Positions 7,538-12,835 of a stretch of DNA of 12,835 bases are shown piece by piece. The position numbers and the translations under genes are program-made. Source of the stretch: Methanobacterium sp. (GTDB lineage Archaea > Methanobacteriota > Methanobacteria > Methanobacteriales > Methanobacteriaceae); contig PMGM01000070.1 in NCBI GenBank assembly GCA_003158115.1, positions 19,885 to 32,719 of the forward strand. Reading direction: 5' to 3'. How positions within the stretch are numbered: position 1 is the first letter of the stretch; each line of letters begins with the position of its first letter. The notes under the pieces are model-generated. The model did no database searches. It was not told the DNA's origin and saw only the letters and a program-made list of their open reading frames with translations.

Positions 7538-8047
7538 TCATTCCTTTGTTGCTGGTGGAGTGAAAATCCTCTGAGCAAGTTCATTATCCAACATTAACAT
7601 TCCACTTAATGAACCTTTAGCCATTTTAACTTTCTTAAGCACACCACTAGATGATTCTTCTTCTTCAACTTGTTCAGCAACGAACCACTGCAAAAAGTTG
7701 TTAGTTGCATGGTCTCCGAGTGAAATTGCTAAATTAACAAGCTGATTTATTAGACCAGTAACTTTTTGTTCATGTGAATAAACATGTTCAAAAGCTTTTA
7801 ATGCAGATTCCCATTCAGTAGGTGGTGAATCTATCCTTATGAGTATTGCCCTGTCTCCTCGTTGTAATATATAATCATATATTTTCATTGCATGCATGAG
7901 TTCTTCTTGAGCTTGAACTCTCATCCAATTAGCAAAACCACTCATATCCTCTGATTCAAAATAGGATCCCATTGATAGATACAAGTATGAAGAATACAAC
8001 TCCGCATTCAACTGACTGTTTAATGCATCAACCATTTTTTCATCCAT
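7538..8047 (-). CDS. Ferritin (non-haem, FtnA type)
   Basis: Stores iron as a 24-subunit cage, oxidising Fe(II) at a di-iron ferroxidase centre, which limits Fenton chemistry. The 169-residue length fits bacterial-type FtnA. Ferroxidase residues are visible: Glu16 ([12 protein letters not shown]) and Tyr23, Glu49 and His52 (EELMHAMK), Glu93 (SHEQKVT) and Gln126 in [10 protein letters not shown], with nearby Glu125 and Glu128-131 that could form the third (C) iron site. There is no haem-binding Met of the bacterioferritin type at the usual place. The ATG at 8047 has AGGAGGA about seven bases upstream. It sits between the rubredoxin 2 gene (66 bases before) and the peroxiredoxin gene (195 bases after, past a terminator). 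A rubredoxin could supply electrons for iron release, which is speculation. Confidence 0.94.
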   Translation of the reverse strand: MDEKMVDALNSQLNAELYSSYLYLSMGSYFESEDMSGFANWMRVQAQEELMHAMKIYDYILQRGDRAILIRIDSPPTEWESALKAFEHVYSHEQKVTGLINQLVNLAISLGDHATNNFLQWFVAEQVEEEESSSGVLKKVKMAKGSLSGMLMLDNELAQRIFTPPATKE

Positions 8048-8113
8048 TATTCTTCCTCCTAAGATCTATTTATATTAATTAAAAAAATAAATAAAAGAAA
8101 TCTATTTCAATTT

Positions 8114-8275
8114 TTAATCTGTTTCTTCAAATAACTCTTTTCCAACCCCACATAAAGGACAAACCCAATCATCGGGTAAATCTTCAAAGGCTGTTCCTGG
8201 AGATACCCCTGCATCCGGGTCTCCTGCTTCAGGGTCGTATATGTATCCACAAGCTGTGCATATAAATTTCTTCAT
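8114..8275 (-). CDS. Rubredoxin 2 (classical acidic)
   Basis: A 53-residue rubredoxin with a near-canonical sequence: Cys6/Cys9 in [12 protein letters not shown] and Cys39/Cys42 in [15 protein letters not shown], with Trp37 and the [17 protein letters not shown] core. It is strongly acidic (about -9), as usual for the family. It is a cytoplasmic low-potential one-electron carrier; known partners of this type include rubrerythrin, superoxide reductase and flavodiiron proteins, none of which is encoded in the window. The ATG at 8275 has GAGGCGAT upstream. It lies between rubredoxin 3 and ferritin on the same strand. Gaps of 88 and 66 bases allow either an operon or separate promoters. Confidence 0.96.
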   Translation of the reverse strand: MKKFICTACGYIYDPEAGDPDAGVSPGTAFEDLPDDWVCPLCGVGKELFEETD

Positions 8276-8363
8276 GTTACATCGCCTCAAATTTTTTTTT
8301 TATACCTTTAAGTATTGATATTTATTGAATATAAATTTTTATGATTTTTAATTTCTTATCAAC

Positions 8364-8522
8364 CTATTTAGGAATAAATCTGTTTATTCCTGCACCGCAC
8401 TGGGGGCAACGCCAATTATTTTTCAAATCTTCAAATGGTGTTCCCGGTGCTATATCACTTCTAGATTCACCCACCTCGGGATCATAAATATAACCACAAA
8501 CCTTGCATTTATATTTCTTCAT
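8364..8522 (-). CDS. Rubredoxin 3 (basic)
   Basis: A 52-residue rubredoxin with iron ligands Cys6/Cys9 ([12 protein letters not shown]) and Cys39/Cys42 (WRCPQCGAG), Trp37 and the APGTPFEDL segment. It is net positive (about +3) and lacks the acidic DLPDDW patch of rubredoxin 2, having DLKNNW instead, and it ends in INRFIPK. The ATG at 8522 has AAGAGGTG about six bases upstream. It is 88 bases upstream of rubredoxin 2 on the same strand. A TATA-like box lies at 8607-8614. The altered charge suggests a different redox partner from rubredoxin 2 rather than a simple duplicate. Confidence 0.95.
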   Translation of the reverse strand: MKKYKCKVCGYIYDPEVGESRSDIAPGTPFEDLKNNWRCPQCGAGINRFIPK

Positions 8523-8606
8523 TAGGGCACCTCTTAATATTTTACTAGAATGTACATAGAAATTTGTTTTACTATGATAAGAATTTTATTATTTAGTGTT
8601 TAAAAA

Positions 8607-8614
8607 TATTTATA
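8607..8614 (-). promoter_or_regulatory. Candidate TATA box for the rubredoxin 3/2 genes
   Basis: TATAAATA on the minus strand, just past the stop of the DNA glycosylase gene and about 85-90 bases upstream of the rubredoxin 3 ATG. A start near 8586 would leave a leader of some 60 bases, similar to that predicted for rubredoxin 1. This is a consensus match only. Confidence 0.35.
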
Positions 8615-8640
8615 GTAGATTAATAGAACTTGTAAATGTG

Positions 8641-9069
8641 TTAAATAATCTCCCAAGGTTCTATACCACCATCTACAACTATGAAAATTGGGTTTGGTTC
8701 TAGTTCTTTAATATTTATCAATTCAATGTATCGTGAGGGGTCTCTTATTTCGAGTTTTAATATAAGATGTTCAAGTTCGTATTCAATTTGGCCTTGTGTA
8801 ACTTTGATCTTTGATTGTGTAAATTCGGAGCCTATTTTATTCCTGTTAAATTTATAACCCCTTGAAATTGACTCATGGTAGATATGTAGTAGGTATGTGT
8901 TTATCAGAGCCTTAGGATTTTTATTTATTTTAAATCTTATGAGTTGAGGGTGATTTTTATAGCCCTTTGTTTCTCCATTAAGAACTGCTTTTGCTAGTAA
9001 AGCTTCTCTCCAAAGTGCTACCAGTCCCTTTGAATCTAAATATTTAGGATGTAAACTCCATAGTCTCAT
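8641..9069 (-). CDS. Pyrimidine dimer DNA glycosylase family protein (T4 endonuclease V-like)
   Basis: A 142-residue protein starting MRLWSLHPKYLD and continuing GLVALWREALLAKAVL, then ETKGYKNHPQLIRF. This is the pattern of the Pyr_excise family, whose founder, T4 endonuclease V, cuts at UV-induced pyrimidine dimers. Arg21-Glu22 align with Arg22-Glu23 of the T4 enzyme, Glu23 being catalytic there. The T4 enzyme uses the amino group of Thr2 as nucleophile; here residue 2 is Arg, so a changed substrate or mechanism is possible. The start is the ATG at 9069; a TTG at 9078 adds only three residues. No clear ribosome binding site precedes it. It sits among stress genes, which fits a DNA-repair role. 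The activity itself is inferred from family. Confidence 0.8.
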   Translation of the reverse strand: MRLWSLHPKYLDSKGLVALWREALLAKAVLNGETKGYKNHPQLIRFKINKNPKALINTYLLHIYHESISRGYKFNRNKIGSEFTQSKIKVTQGQIEYELEHLILKLEIRDPSRYIELINIKELEPNPIFIVVDGGIEPWEII

Positions 9070-9140
9070 ATAAATCAAAAAAAATAATTGAAAATTCCCA
9101 TATTGGGTTTAAATAAAGTATTTACTTGTATTGAAACGTT

Positions 9141-9446
9141 TTATTCATCGTATTGTGGATATGTATCTCTTACTTCGTGTATTGCTACATTTGGGTCTAT
9201 ATTAAATTTTTCAAACAGTTTAACATCTGCTGTTGTTTCATCATTATCCATTAACTTTTTTAATGTTTCAGGATCTGCCCATACAGTTTCAACTGTGTAT
9301 ACATCAGGTTCTACCATATCTTTAAGTAAGTAAGAAGCAATTAATCCTTCAGGTAATGGATCTTCTTTCATCGATGCATAATCAGCTTTAAAATCATTTA
9401 ATGATGATTCAGGTATTTTTCCCTTAACCATTGTTATTATTTCCAT
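9141..9446 (-). CDS. Small ABM-like (dimeric alpha/beta barrel) protein
   Basis: A 101-residue soluble protein resembling the antibiotic biosynthesis monooxygenase (ABM)/dimeric alpha-beta barrel fold. It starts with a strand (EIITMVKGKI), a helix (SSLNDFKADYASMKED), a strand with LIASYLLKD, then VYTVETVWADPETLKKLMDN, where the strand and the following helix with a W-x-D-x-E-x-L pattern are typical. Such proteins range from quinol monooxygenases to haem-degrading enzymes and many of unknown role; no catalytic residues can be assigned. The ATG at 9446 has AGGAAGTG upstream. It lies 94 bases after the universal stress gene and 71 before the glycosylase gene. Its place in the stress cluster hints at oxidative chemistry, by inference. 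Confidence 0.7.
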   Translation of the reverse strand: MEIITMVKGKIPESSLNDFKADYASMKEDPLPEGLIASYLLKDMVEPDVYTVETVWADPETLKKLMDNDETTADVKLFEKFNIDPNVAIHEVRDTYPQYDE

Positions 9447-9540
9447 TTTTTACACTTCCTAAAATTTTTTTTTAATGAATAGTAATTTCTTAATCTGGTA
9501 AAACAAAAAATTGAAGTTTAACCATATTCAGTATAAAACT

Positions 9541-9936
9541 CTATTTTACCAGTAATACCGGTACTTTAACTGTTTTTAGTGCACTTTCGGCAACACTTCC
9601 CATGATAAGCTTCTCTAGACCAGTTTTTCCATGAGTTCCAATCACAACAAGATCAGAGTTTGTTTTTTTAACGATCTTTTCCATGTCATGGATGGGACTT
9701 CCTACAATTAAAACCTCTTCAACAGTTAAATCCATTTTTTCAGAATCTTCTCTAACATTATTCAGAAGGGATTTTCCTTCTTCTTCAAGAACTTCAAATG
9801 GGTAAATAAGTTTATCGTCTATTATATGAACTGCTACTACAGTTGAATTAAATCTCTTTGCTATTTCAAGTGCAACATCTTTTGATCTTGCTGCAAATTT
9901 TGAACCATCAGTTGGAATCATTATCCTCTCGAACAA
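9541..9936 (-). CDS. Universal stress protein (UspA family, ATP-binding type)
   Basis: A 131-residue single-domain Usp. It opens with FERIMIPTDGS, the usual first strand and nucleotide loop, and near the C-terminus carries VIGTHGKTGLEKLIMGSVAE, which fits the ATP-binding pattern G-x2-G-x9-G-(S/T). It ends with VPVLLVK. Such proteins form cytoplasmic dimers and are linked to stress tolerance, with the exact role usually unknown. The start chosen is TTG at 9936: a GGAGGG (9944-9949) lies seven bases upstream and the protein then begins as family members do. An in-frame ATG at 9951 overlaps that site and has no Shine-Dalgarno of its own. A TATA box (9968-9975) and an adjoining 22-base dyad lie upstream. 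Confidence 0.9.
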   Translation of the reverse strand: MFERIMIPTDGSKFAARSKDVALEIAKRFNSTVVAVHIIDDKLIYPFEVLEEEGKSLLNNVREDSEKMDLTVEEVLIVGSPIHDMEKIVKKTNSDLVVIGTHGKTGLEKLIMGSVAESALKTVKVPVLLVK

Positions 9937-9967
9937 AATCCATCCCTCCATGTTGAAATATAAATAT

Positions 9968-9975
9968 TATATAAA
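9968..9975 (-). promoter_or_regulatory. TATA box of the universal stress gene
   Basis: TTTATATA on the minus strand matches the archaeal consensus exactly. Transcription would begin about 25 bases downstream, near 9946, only some ten bases before the TTG start, giving a very short leader that begins at the ribosome binding site. Background A/T richness limits certainty. Confidence 0.4.
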
Positions 9976-9979
9976 TTTT

Positions 9980-10001
9980 TTAGGATTAATATTTATCCTA
10001 A
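9980..10001. promoter_or_regulatory. 22-bp dyad, likely operator of the universal stress gene
   Basis: TTAGGAT (9980-9986) and ATCCTAA (9995-10001) form a perfect 7-base inverted repeat whose centre, AATATT, is itself a palindrome; only one base pair in the whole 22 fails. It abuts the BRE side of the TATA box at 9968-9975, a typical place for a dimeric regulator. Which protein binds is unknown. Confidence 0.4.
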
Positions 10002-10325
10002 TTAAATAAATCCTTAAATAATGTAAATTAACCTATCAAATAGCCATCAAACTATAAATTCAACTCATAATATTGATGAGATGTATAAAGAGTTTTTTAA
10101 TCTAATTGGGCCATGGTCTAGCTGTTTAGTCAACCTCGAGTGATTTACACTATAAAAATTTTTTATGATCAAAATTTACTCTCGATAAAAAAAAGTTTAT
10201 TTTATGGATTTTTATCTTTTTTTGATTTTTAGAGACTCAAACACTTTTATATGAATATTCATTGCATAAAATAATTTTGATAATGTTCAAATAATTTATC
10301 TATTCTCGTATAGTAAACATATTTT

Positions 10326-10348
10326 AAAACATTTATCTTAAATGTTTT
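10326..10348. repeat. Perfect 10-bp inverted repeat
   Basis: AAAACATTTA (10326-10335), spacer TCT, TAAATGTTTT (10339-10348). It lies far from any start codon (about 390 bases from usp, 290 from the next gene). Either a protein-binding dyad or a remnant of mobile DNA is possible. Confidence 0.5.
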
Positions 10349-10546
10349 TGATAAGATTTATGCAACTAAATTATAAATGGGAACAAATCTAAGGGACGTC
10401 TTATAATACTATAGATAGATTCTTATAATGATAGATTTAACTTTTTTTATAAAATTAATTAATTAAAACTATTTAATCCCTGAGAAATGATTGTTTGTCT
10501 TTAAACACTGTTTAGTAATACTATATAACAAAAAATGACCAATAAA

Positions 10547-10591
10547 GTTTAAATATTAAATAAGATTACGATTGTTTAAATATTATTAAAT
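10547..10591. repeat. Two-copy direct repeat upstream of the small DNA-binding protein gene
   Basis: GTTTAAATATTAAAT at 10547-10561 and GTTTAAATATTATTAAAT at 10574-10591 start 27 bases apart. Each contains the palindrome TTTAAA. They end about 43 bases before the TTG start of the next gene, within or just upstream of its promoter, so they may be operator copies. Confidence 0.4.
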
Positions 10592-10634
10592 TATAATATG
10601 GGATATTAAATTTTTATAAGTTTGGTGAGCAAAA

Positions 10635-10859
10635 TTGGTAAAACATTGGAAACGATGGACAAAGGATGAAATTCAATATCTTATCAAAAATTATTCGCGA
10701 GAAGATATGGAGAAGATGGTAAAGTTTCTTGGAAGAACCGAAACTGCCATTAAGATTAGAGCCCATAAGCTAAAACTAAAACGTTTAAGGGGTAATGGAA
10801 TTTTTAATCGTATAATGATTAAACAAAAAAAATTGAGGAAAAATAGAATTCGTGAATAA
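10635..10859 (+). CDS. Small basic Myb/SANT-like DNA-binding protein
   Basis: A 74-residue, strongly basic protein. Residues 5-50 have the pattern W-K-R-W-T-K-D-E-I-x2-L, then a second helix, then LGRTETAIKIRAHKLKLKR, as in short Myb/SANT-like helix-turn-helix domains common in phage and archaeal genomes, where the last helix would contact DNA. The tail (51-74) is rich in Lys/Arg and probably unstructured. There are no other domains. The start is TTG at 10635, supported by GGTGAG six to eleven bases upstream (10624-10629). It stands alone between two long gaps, next to a gene remnant, which suggests acquired or decaying DNA. The paired repeat upstream may be its own binding site. The regulatory role is inferred. 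Confidence 0.7.
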   Translation: MVKHWKRWTKDEIQYLIKNYSREDMEKMVKFLGRTETAIKIRAHKLKLKRLRGNGIFNRIMIKQKKLRKNRIRE

Positions 10860-10933
10860 AAATAGGATCTAATTAAGGGAATATTTCCAAAATACTTTGA
10901 TTTATATTGTTGTCTTATTTTATCTTTAATTAA

Positions 10934-11128
10934 AAAAATTTTATAAATAATGAATTAAATGAAGGGTTATATGATTATCTGGAGAATGGAGTAAACAAAT
11001 ATTTTATTGAACGTGAAGAGATTTTAAAACTTGTTCATCCGTTTAATAATAAAAAAGCTGTTGGAATATTAGTTACAATTAAACATAACTATGAATATAA
11101 TGCATTGCTTTTATCTAATAAATTTTAA
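10934..11128 (+). pseudogene. Open frame without a start codon, probable gene remnant
   Basis: The frame is open for 64 codons from just after a TAA at 10931-10933 to TAA at 11126-11128. It has protein-like composition: LYDYLENGVNKYFIEREEI, then KLVHPFNNKKAVGILVTIKH, ending ALLLSNKF, which would give helix then beta strands. No ATG or GTG start lies in frame, and the only TTG is near the end, so as it stands it cannot be translated from a normal start. An ATG at 10958 is in another frame and soon stops. It may be the 3' part of a decayed gene or one with a frameshift near 10950. No family is recognised. Confidence 0.35.
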
Positions 11129-11151
11129 ACAAGAATTTTATGCTATTTTAA

Positions 11152-11186
11152 TAAAAAAATTTGGGGGATAAAAAAGTATCATCCCC
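11152..11186 (-). terminator. Hairpin and T-run terminator of the AtwA-like gene
   Basis: On the plus strand GGGG (11163-11166) pairs with CCCC (11183-11186) and GATA (11167-11170) with TATC (11177-11180), leaving a two-base AT bulge and a six-base loop. Read on the minus strand the hairpin is followed by AAATTTTTTT, like an intrinsic terminator. It is about 95 bases past the stop at 11282. Confidence 0.5.
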
Positions 11187-11281
11187 ATAAAAATCTGTAA
11201 TAACTCTATTTTCTAGTATTTAATTATAAAGACGTGTTTGATGTGAGTAACCACCATTGATACCTTAATCTATTTAATTGA

Positions 11282-12835
11282 TCAGTCCCCTGCAAGTTGT
11301 TGTCTTAACTCTTCAAATCCTAAAAGATAATCTGCTTTGCATCTTTTAATGAATTCTTCAGATAGTTTGTGTGGATTTCCATCCATTACAAGTTCTCCTT
11401 CTTCCATCAATATTGCCCTTGTGGAAACCTCTTCAATAAAGTCTACATGATGACTTACCATTAGGATAGTGGTATCAAATTCTTTATTTATACGTTTTAA
11501 AGAATTTGAAACAATTCTCAGTGTAATTGGATCGAGATCTCCAAATGGTTCATCTAATATTAAAACTTCTGGTTTTGATGTTAAAATAAGTGCCAGTGTA
11601 GCTCTTACCTTTTGTCCTCCTGATAATTCATAGGAACGCCTTTCTAAGATTTCTAATGGAAGGTCAAGTGCTTTAAAAACAGGTTCTGCATACTTTTTAA
11701 CCTCGGTATCTGGGAAGCTAGGGAATAATTCTCCCAGTATATCTGAAGTTAAACCAACCTTCTCAAGCTTTACTTTAGCTTCGGTTTCAGGCAGATCTGT
11801 AAGTTGATAAAGTAGATCTAATACTTGTTCACTGATATCTAATTCTTCAGCAATCTTCTTAGCATTTGAAATTACATTTTCTCCCTTCACACCCAGCCTA
11901 CCTGCAATTTGATCCTTTATAGTTGCATGGTGTACAAGTGCAAATTCCTGATGCATGAATCCTAATTTACGTCTCACCTTCATTCTGACAATACCTGGCT
12001 CTTGCATGTCTACCCAGTCATCATTTAGTTTGAATAGAACATCACCACTATCTGGCCTTTCTAATCCAGCCATCATACGTAATAAAACTGTTTTACCAGC
12101 ACCACTTTGGCCAATTAAAGAGATTATTTCCCCTTTTTTAACATCAAAGTTTATATCCTCAATTTTAAGGACATTTCCACCCTTAAGGAGCACAAATTTT
12201 TTATTGATATTTGTTACCTTTATAACAGATTCCCCTATTCCTCCAGATAGTCTTGGAGGTTCTGGTGCATCCATATCAGTTATAAATTTAGGAATAATAT
12301 TTTTTGGAGTACCTTCATCCACTACCTTACCATTTTCCATTAGTACAAGTCTGTCTGAAAGGTATAGGTGTACTTCAGGCAGGTGTGATACCACGATAAC
12401 TGTAACACCAAGCTCCTTGTTGATATTTTTTATGGCATTCAAAATATCTTGTTTAGTTTTTGGGCAGGACATGGTTGCTGGTTCGTCTAAAAGTAATACT
12501 TTAGGCTTTTTAGCGAGTTGTCTTGCCATTATTAGTCTCTGCTTTTCTCCACCGCTTAACACCGGAGCAAAATGGTCGGCCTTTTCTTCAAGTCCTACAA
12601 CCTTCAATATTTCCCTGGCTTCTTCTTCAAACTCACCATATGCAAAATTAAAATCTGTTAATCCTTCATCACCATATTTTGCACCATTTAATTTTCTTAC
12701 AACATTTTGTAGTGCAGTTTCCGACCAGAGTCCAAAGGATCTCTGCAGGTGTATTGCTGTTGCTTCTCTCAGTTTTCTAAAGTAGTATGGATTTGAATCA
12801 AATTTAACATCTACATCATCAACAATAATTTCTCC
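11282..12835 (-). CDS. atwA: AtwA-like ABC ATPase (methyl-coenzyme M reductase component A2 family), 5' end outside window
   Basis: A soluble protein with two fused ABC ATPase domains and no membrane part. Component A2 (AtwA) supplies ATP-driven help in reductive activation of methyl-coenzyme M reductase, the last enzyme of methanogenesis. The frame is open to the right edge: 517 residues are present, and the first Walker A motif and N-terminus lie outside. Domain 1 shows LSGGEKQR (signature, from 12559), VLLLDEPATMSC (Walker B) and a His switch in VVSHLPE. Domain 2 shows GQSGAGKT (Walker A, 12089-12112), GFMHQEFALVHH (Q-loop), ELSGGQKVRA, VLILDEPFGDLD and MVSHHVDF. Both ATP sites look intact. 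A TTG at 12607 is only an internal codon. Methanogens can have more than one A2 paralogue, so the exact orthology is not settled. Confidence 0.82.
   Translation of the reverse strand, partial: GEIIVDDVDVKFDSNPYYFRKLREATAIHLQRSFGLWSETALQNVVRKLNGAKYGDEGLTDFNFAYGEFEEEAREILKVVGLEEKADHFAPVLSGGEKQRLIMARQLAKKPKVLLLDEPATMSCPKTKQDILNAIKNINKELGVTVIVVSHLPEVHLYLSDRLVLMENGKVVDEGTPKNIIPKFITDMDAPEPPRLSGGIGESVIKVTNINKKFVLLKGGNVLKIEDINFDVKKGEIISLIGQSGAGKTVLLRMMAGLERPDSGDVLFKLNDDWVDMQEPGIVRMKVRRKLGFMHQEFALVHHATIKDQIAGRLGVKGENVISNAKKIAEELDISEQVLDLLYQLTDLPETEAKVKLEKVGLTSDILGELFPSFPDTEVKKYAEPVFKALDLPLEILERRSYELSGGQKVRATLALILTSKPEVLILDEPFGDLDPITLRIVSNSLKRINKEFDTTILMVSHHVDFIEEVSTRAILMEEGELVMDGNPHKLSEEFIKRCKADYLLGFEELRQQLAGD

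Larger units (their letters stand above)
10002..10634. other. Long gene-free region with dyads and repeats
   Basis: About 630 bases with stop codons in all frames; the longest start-to-stop frames noted are about 16 codons. It holds a patch richer in G+C at 10108-10140 running into an imperfect hairpin (10136-10185), a perfect 10-base dyad (10326-10348), and a tandem repeat (10547-10591) upstream of the DNA-binding protein gene. There is no tRNA or rRNA. Confidence 0.6.
10860..11281. other. Region between the DNA-binding protein gene and the AtwA-like gene
   Basis: About 420 A/T-rich bases holding the start-less ORF remnant at 10934-11128 and the hairpin terminator at 11152-11186. No intact gene is seen. 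The stretch 11187-11281 is the unstructured 3' flank of the AtwA-like gene. Confidence 0.55.

Noticed and set aside
10076..10090. C/D box small RNA suggested by TTGATGAGATG
   Set aside because: The C box does not fit the consensus at its first base and no CTGA D box lies at the right distance.
10106..10140. tRNA gene suggested by GGGCCATGGTCTAGC
   Set aside because: No T-arm, matching acceptor strand or anticodon arm follows within tRNA length.
12605..12607. TTG as start of the AtwA-like gene
   Set aside because: The frame upstream stays open to the window edge and encodes well-behaved ABC domain sequence, so the TTG is an internal Leu codon.
11955..12785. A 276-codon plus-strand open frame
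   Set aside because: It lies antisense to the AtwA-like ABC ATPase gene, whose motifs are complete on the other strand; the composition is that of a mirror frame.
1..12835. CRISPR array, insertion sequence or prophage
   Set aside because: No regularly spaced repeats, no transposase or integrase and no flanking duplications were seen; the small DNA-binding gene alone is not enough to call a mobile element.

Overview
The window looks like chromosomal DNA of a mesophilic, AT-rich methanogenic archaeon, most likely of the Methanobacteriaceae (Methanobacterium-like). The main reasons are the coenzyme F420 gene cofC, a two-ATPase protein of the methyl-coenzyme M reductase activation family (AtwA type), an arylacetate-CoA ligase paired with a tandem ACT protein, archaeal TATA boxes of the TTTATATA kind, and GGAGG/GGTGG ribosome binding sites. 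Intergenic DNA is extremely A+T rich. This assignment is from remembered family features, not from a database comparison.

Left part (1-2429, plus strand): a possible 3' end of an upstream gene, then cofC and thiD with overlapping stop and start, then a cytoplasmic zinc-ribbon/SHOCT protein. It converges on a minus-strand pair (2455-4252): a phenylacetate-CoA-ligase-like enzyme followed by a tandem ACT-domain protein, plausibly used to capture arylacetates for aromatic amino acid synthesis.

Middle part (4253-5751): mostly non-coding or decayed. It holds an unlisted 55-residue two-helix membrane ORF, and a response-regulator-type receiver gene that is broken by a one-base loss in an A run and has also lost its acidic pair.

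Oxidative-stress cluster (5752-9936): one plus-strand rubredoxin, then a long minus-strand run: universal stress protein, small ABM-like protein, T4-endonuclease-V-family DNA glycosylase, two further rubredoxins, ferritin, archaeal peroxiredoxin and Fe/Mn superoxide dismutase. Together these would dismutate superoxide (SOD), reduce peroxide (Prx), sequester iron to limit Fenton chemistry (ferritin), carry electrons at low potential (rubredoxins) and repair DNA. The three rubredoxins are below 60 residues; one is acidic as usual and two are net basic.

Right part (9937-12835): nearly 700 bases without genes but with clear dyads and a tandem repeat, a small basic Myb/SANT-like DNA-binding protein, a start-less ORF remnant, a hairpin terminator, and the 3' part of an AtwA-family ABC ATPase gene running off the right edge.

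Nothing in the window is a CRISPR array, insertion sequence, rRNA or convincing tRNA. The best candidates for something new are the grouping of the redox genes with three unlike rubredoxins, the dyad abutting the usp promoter, and the small membrane ORF that shares a terminator element with ferritin.
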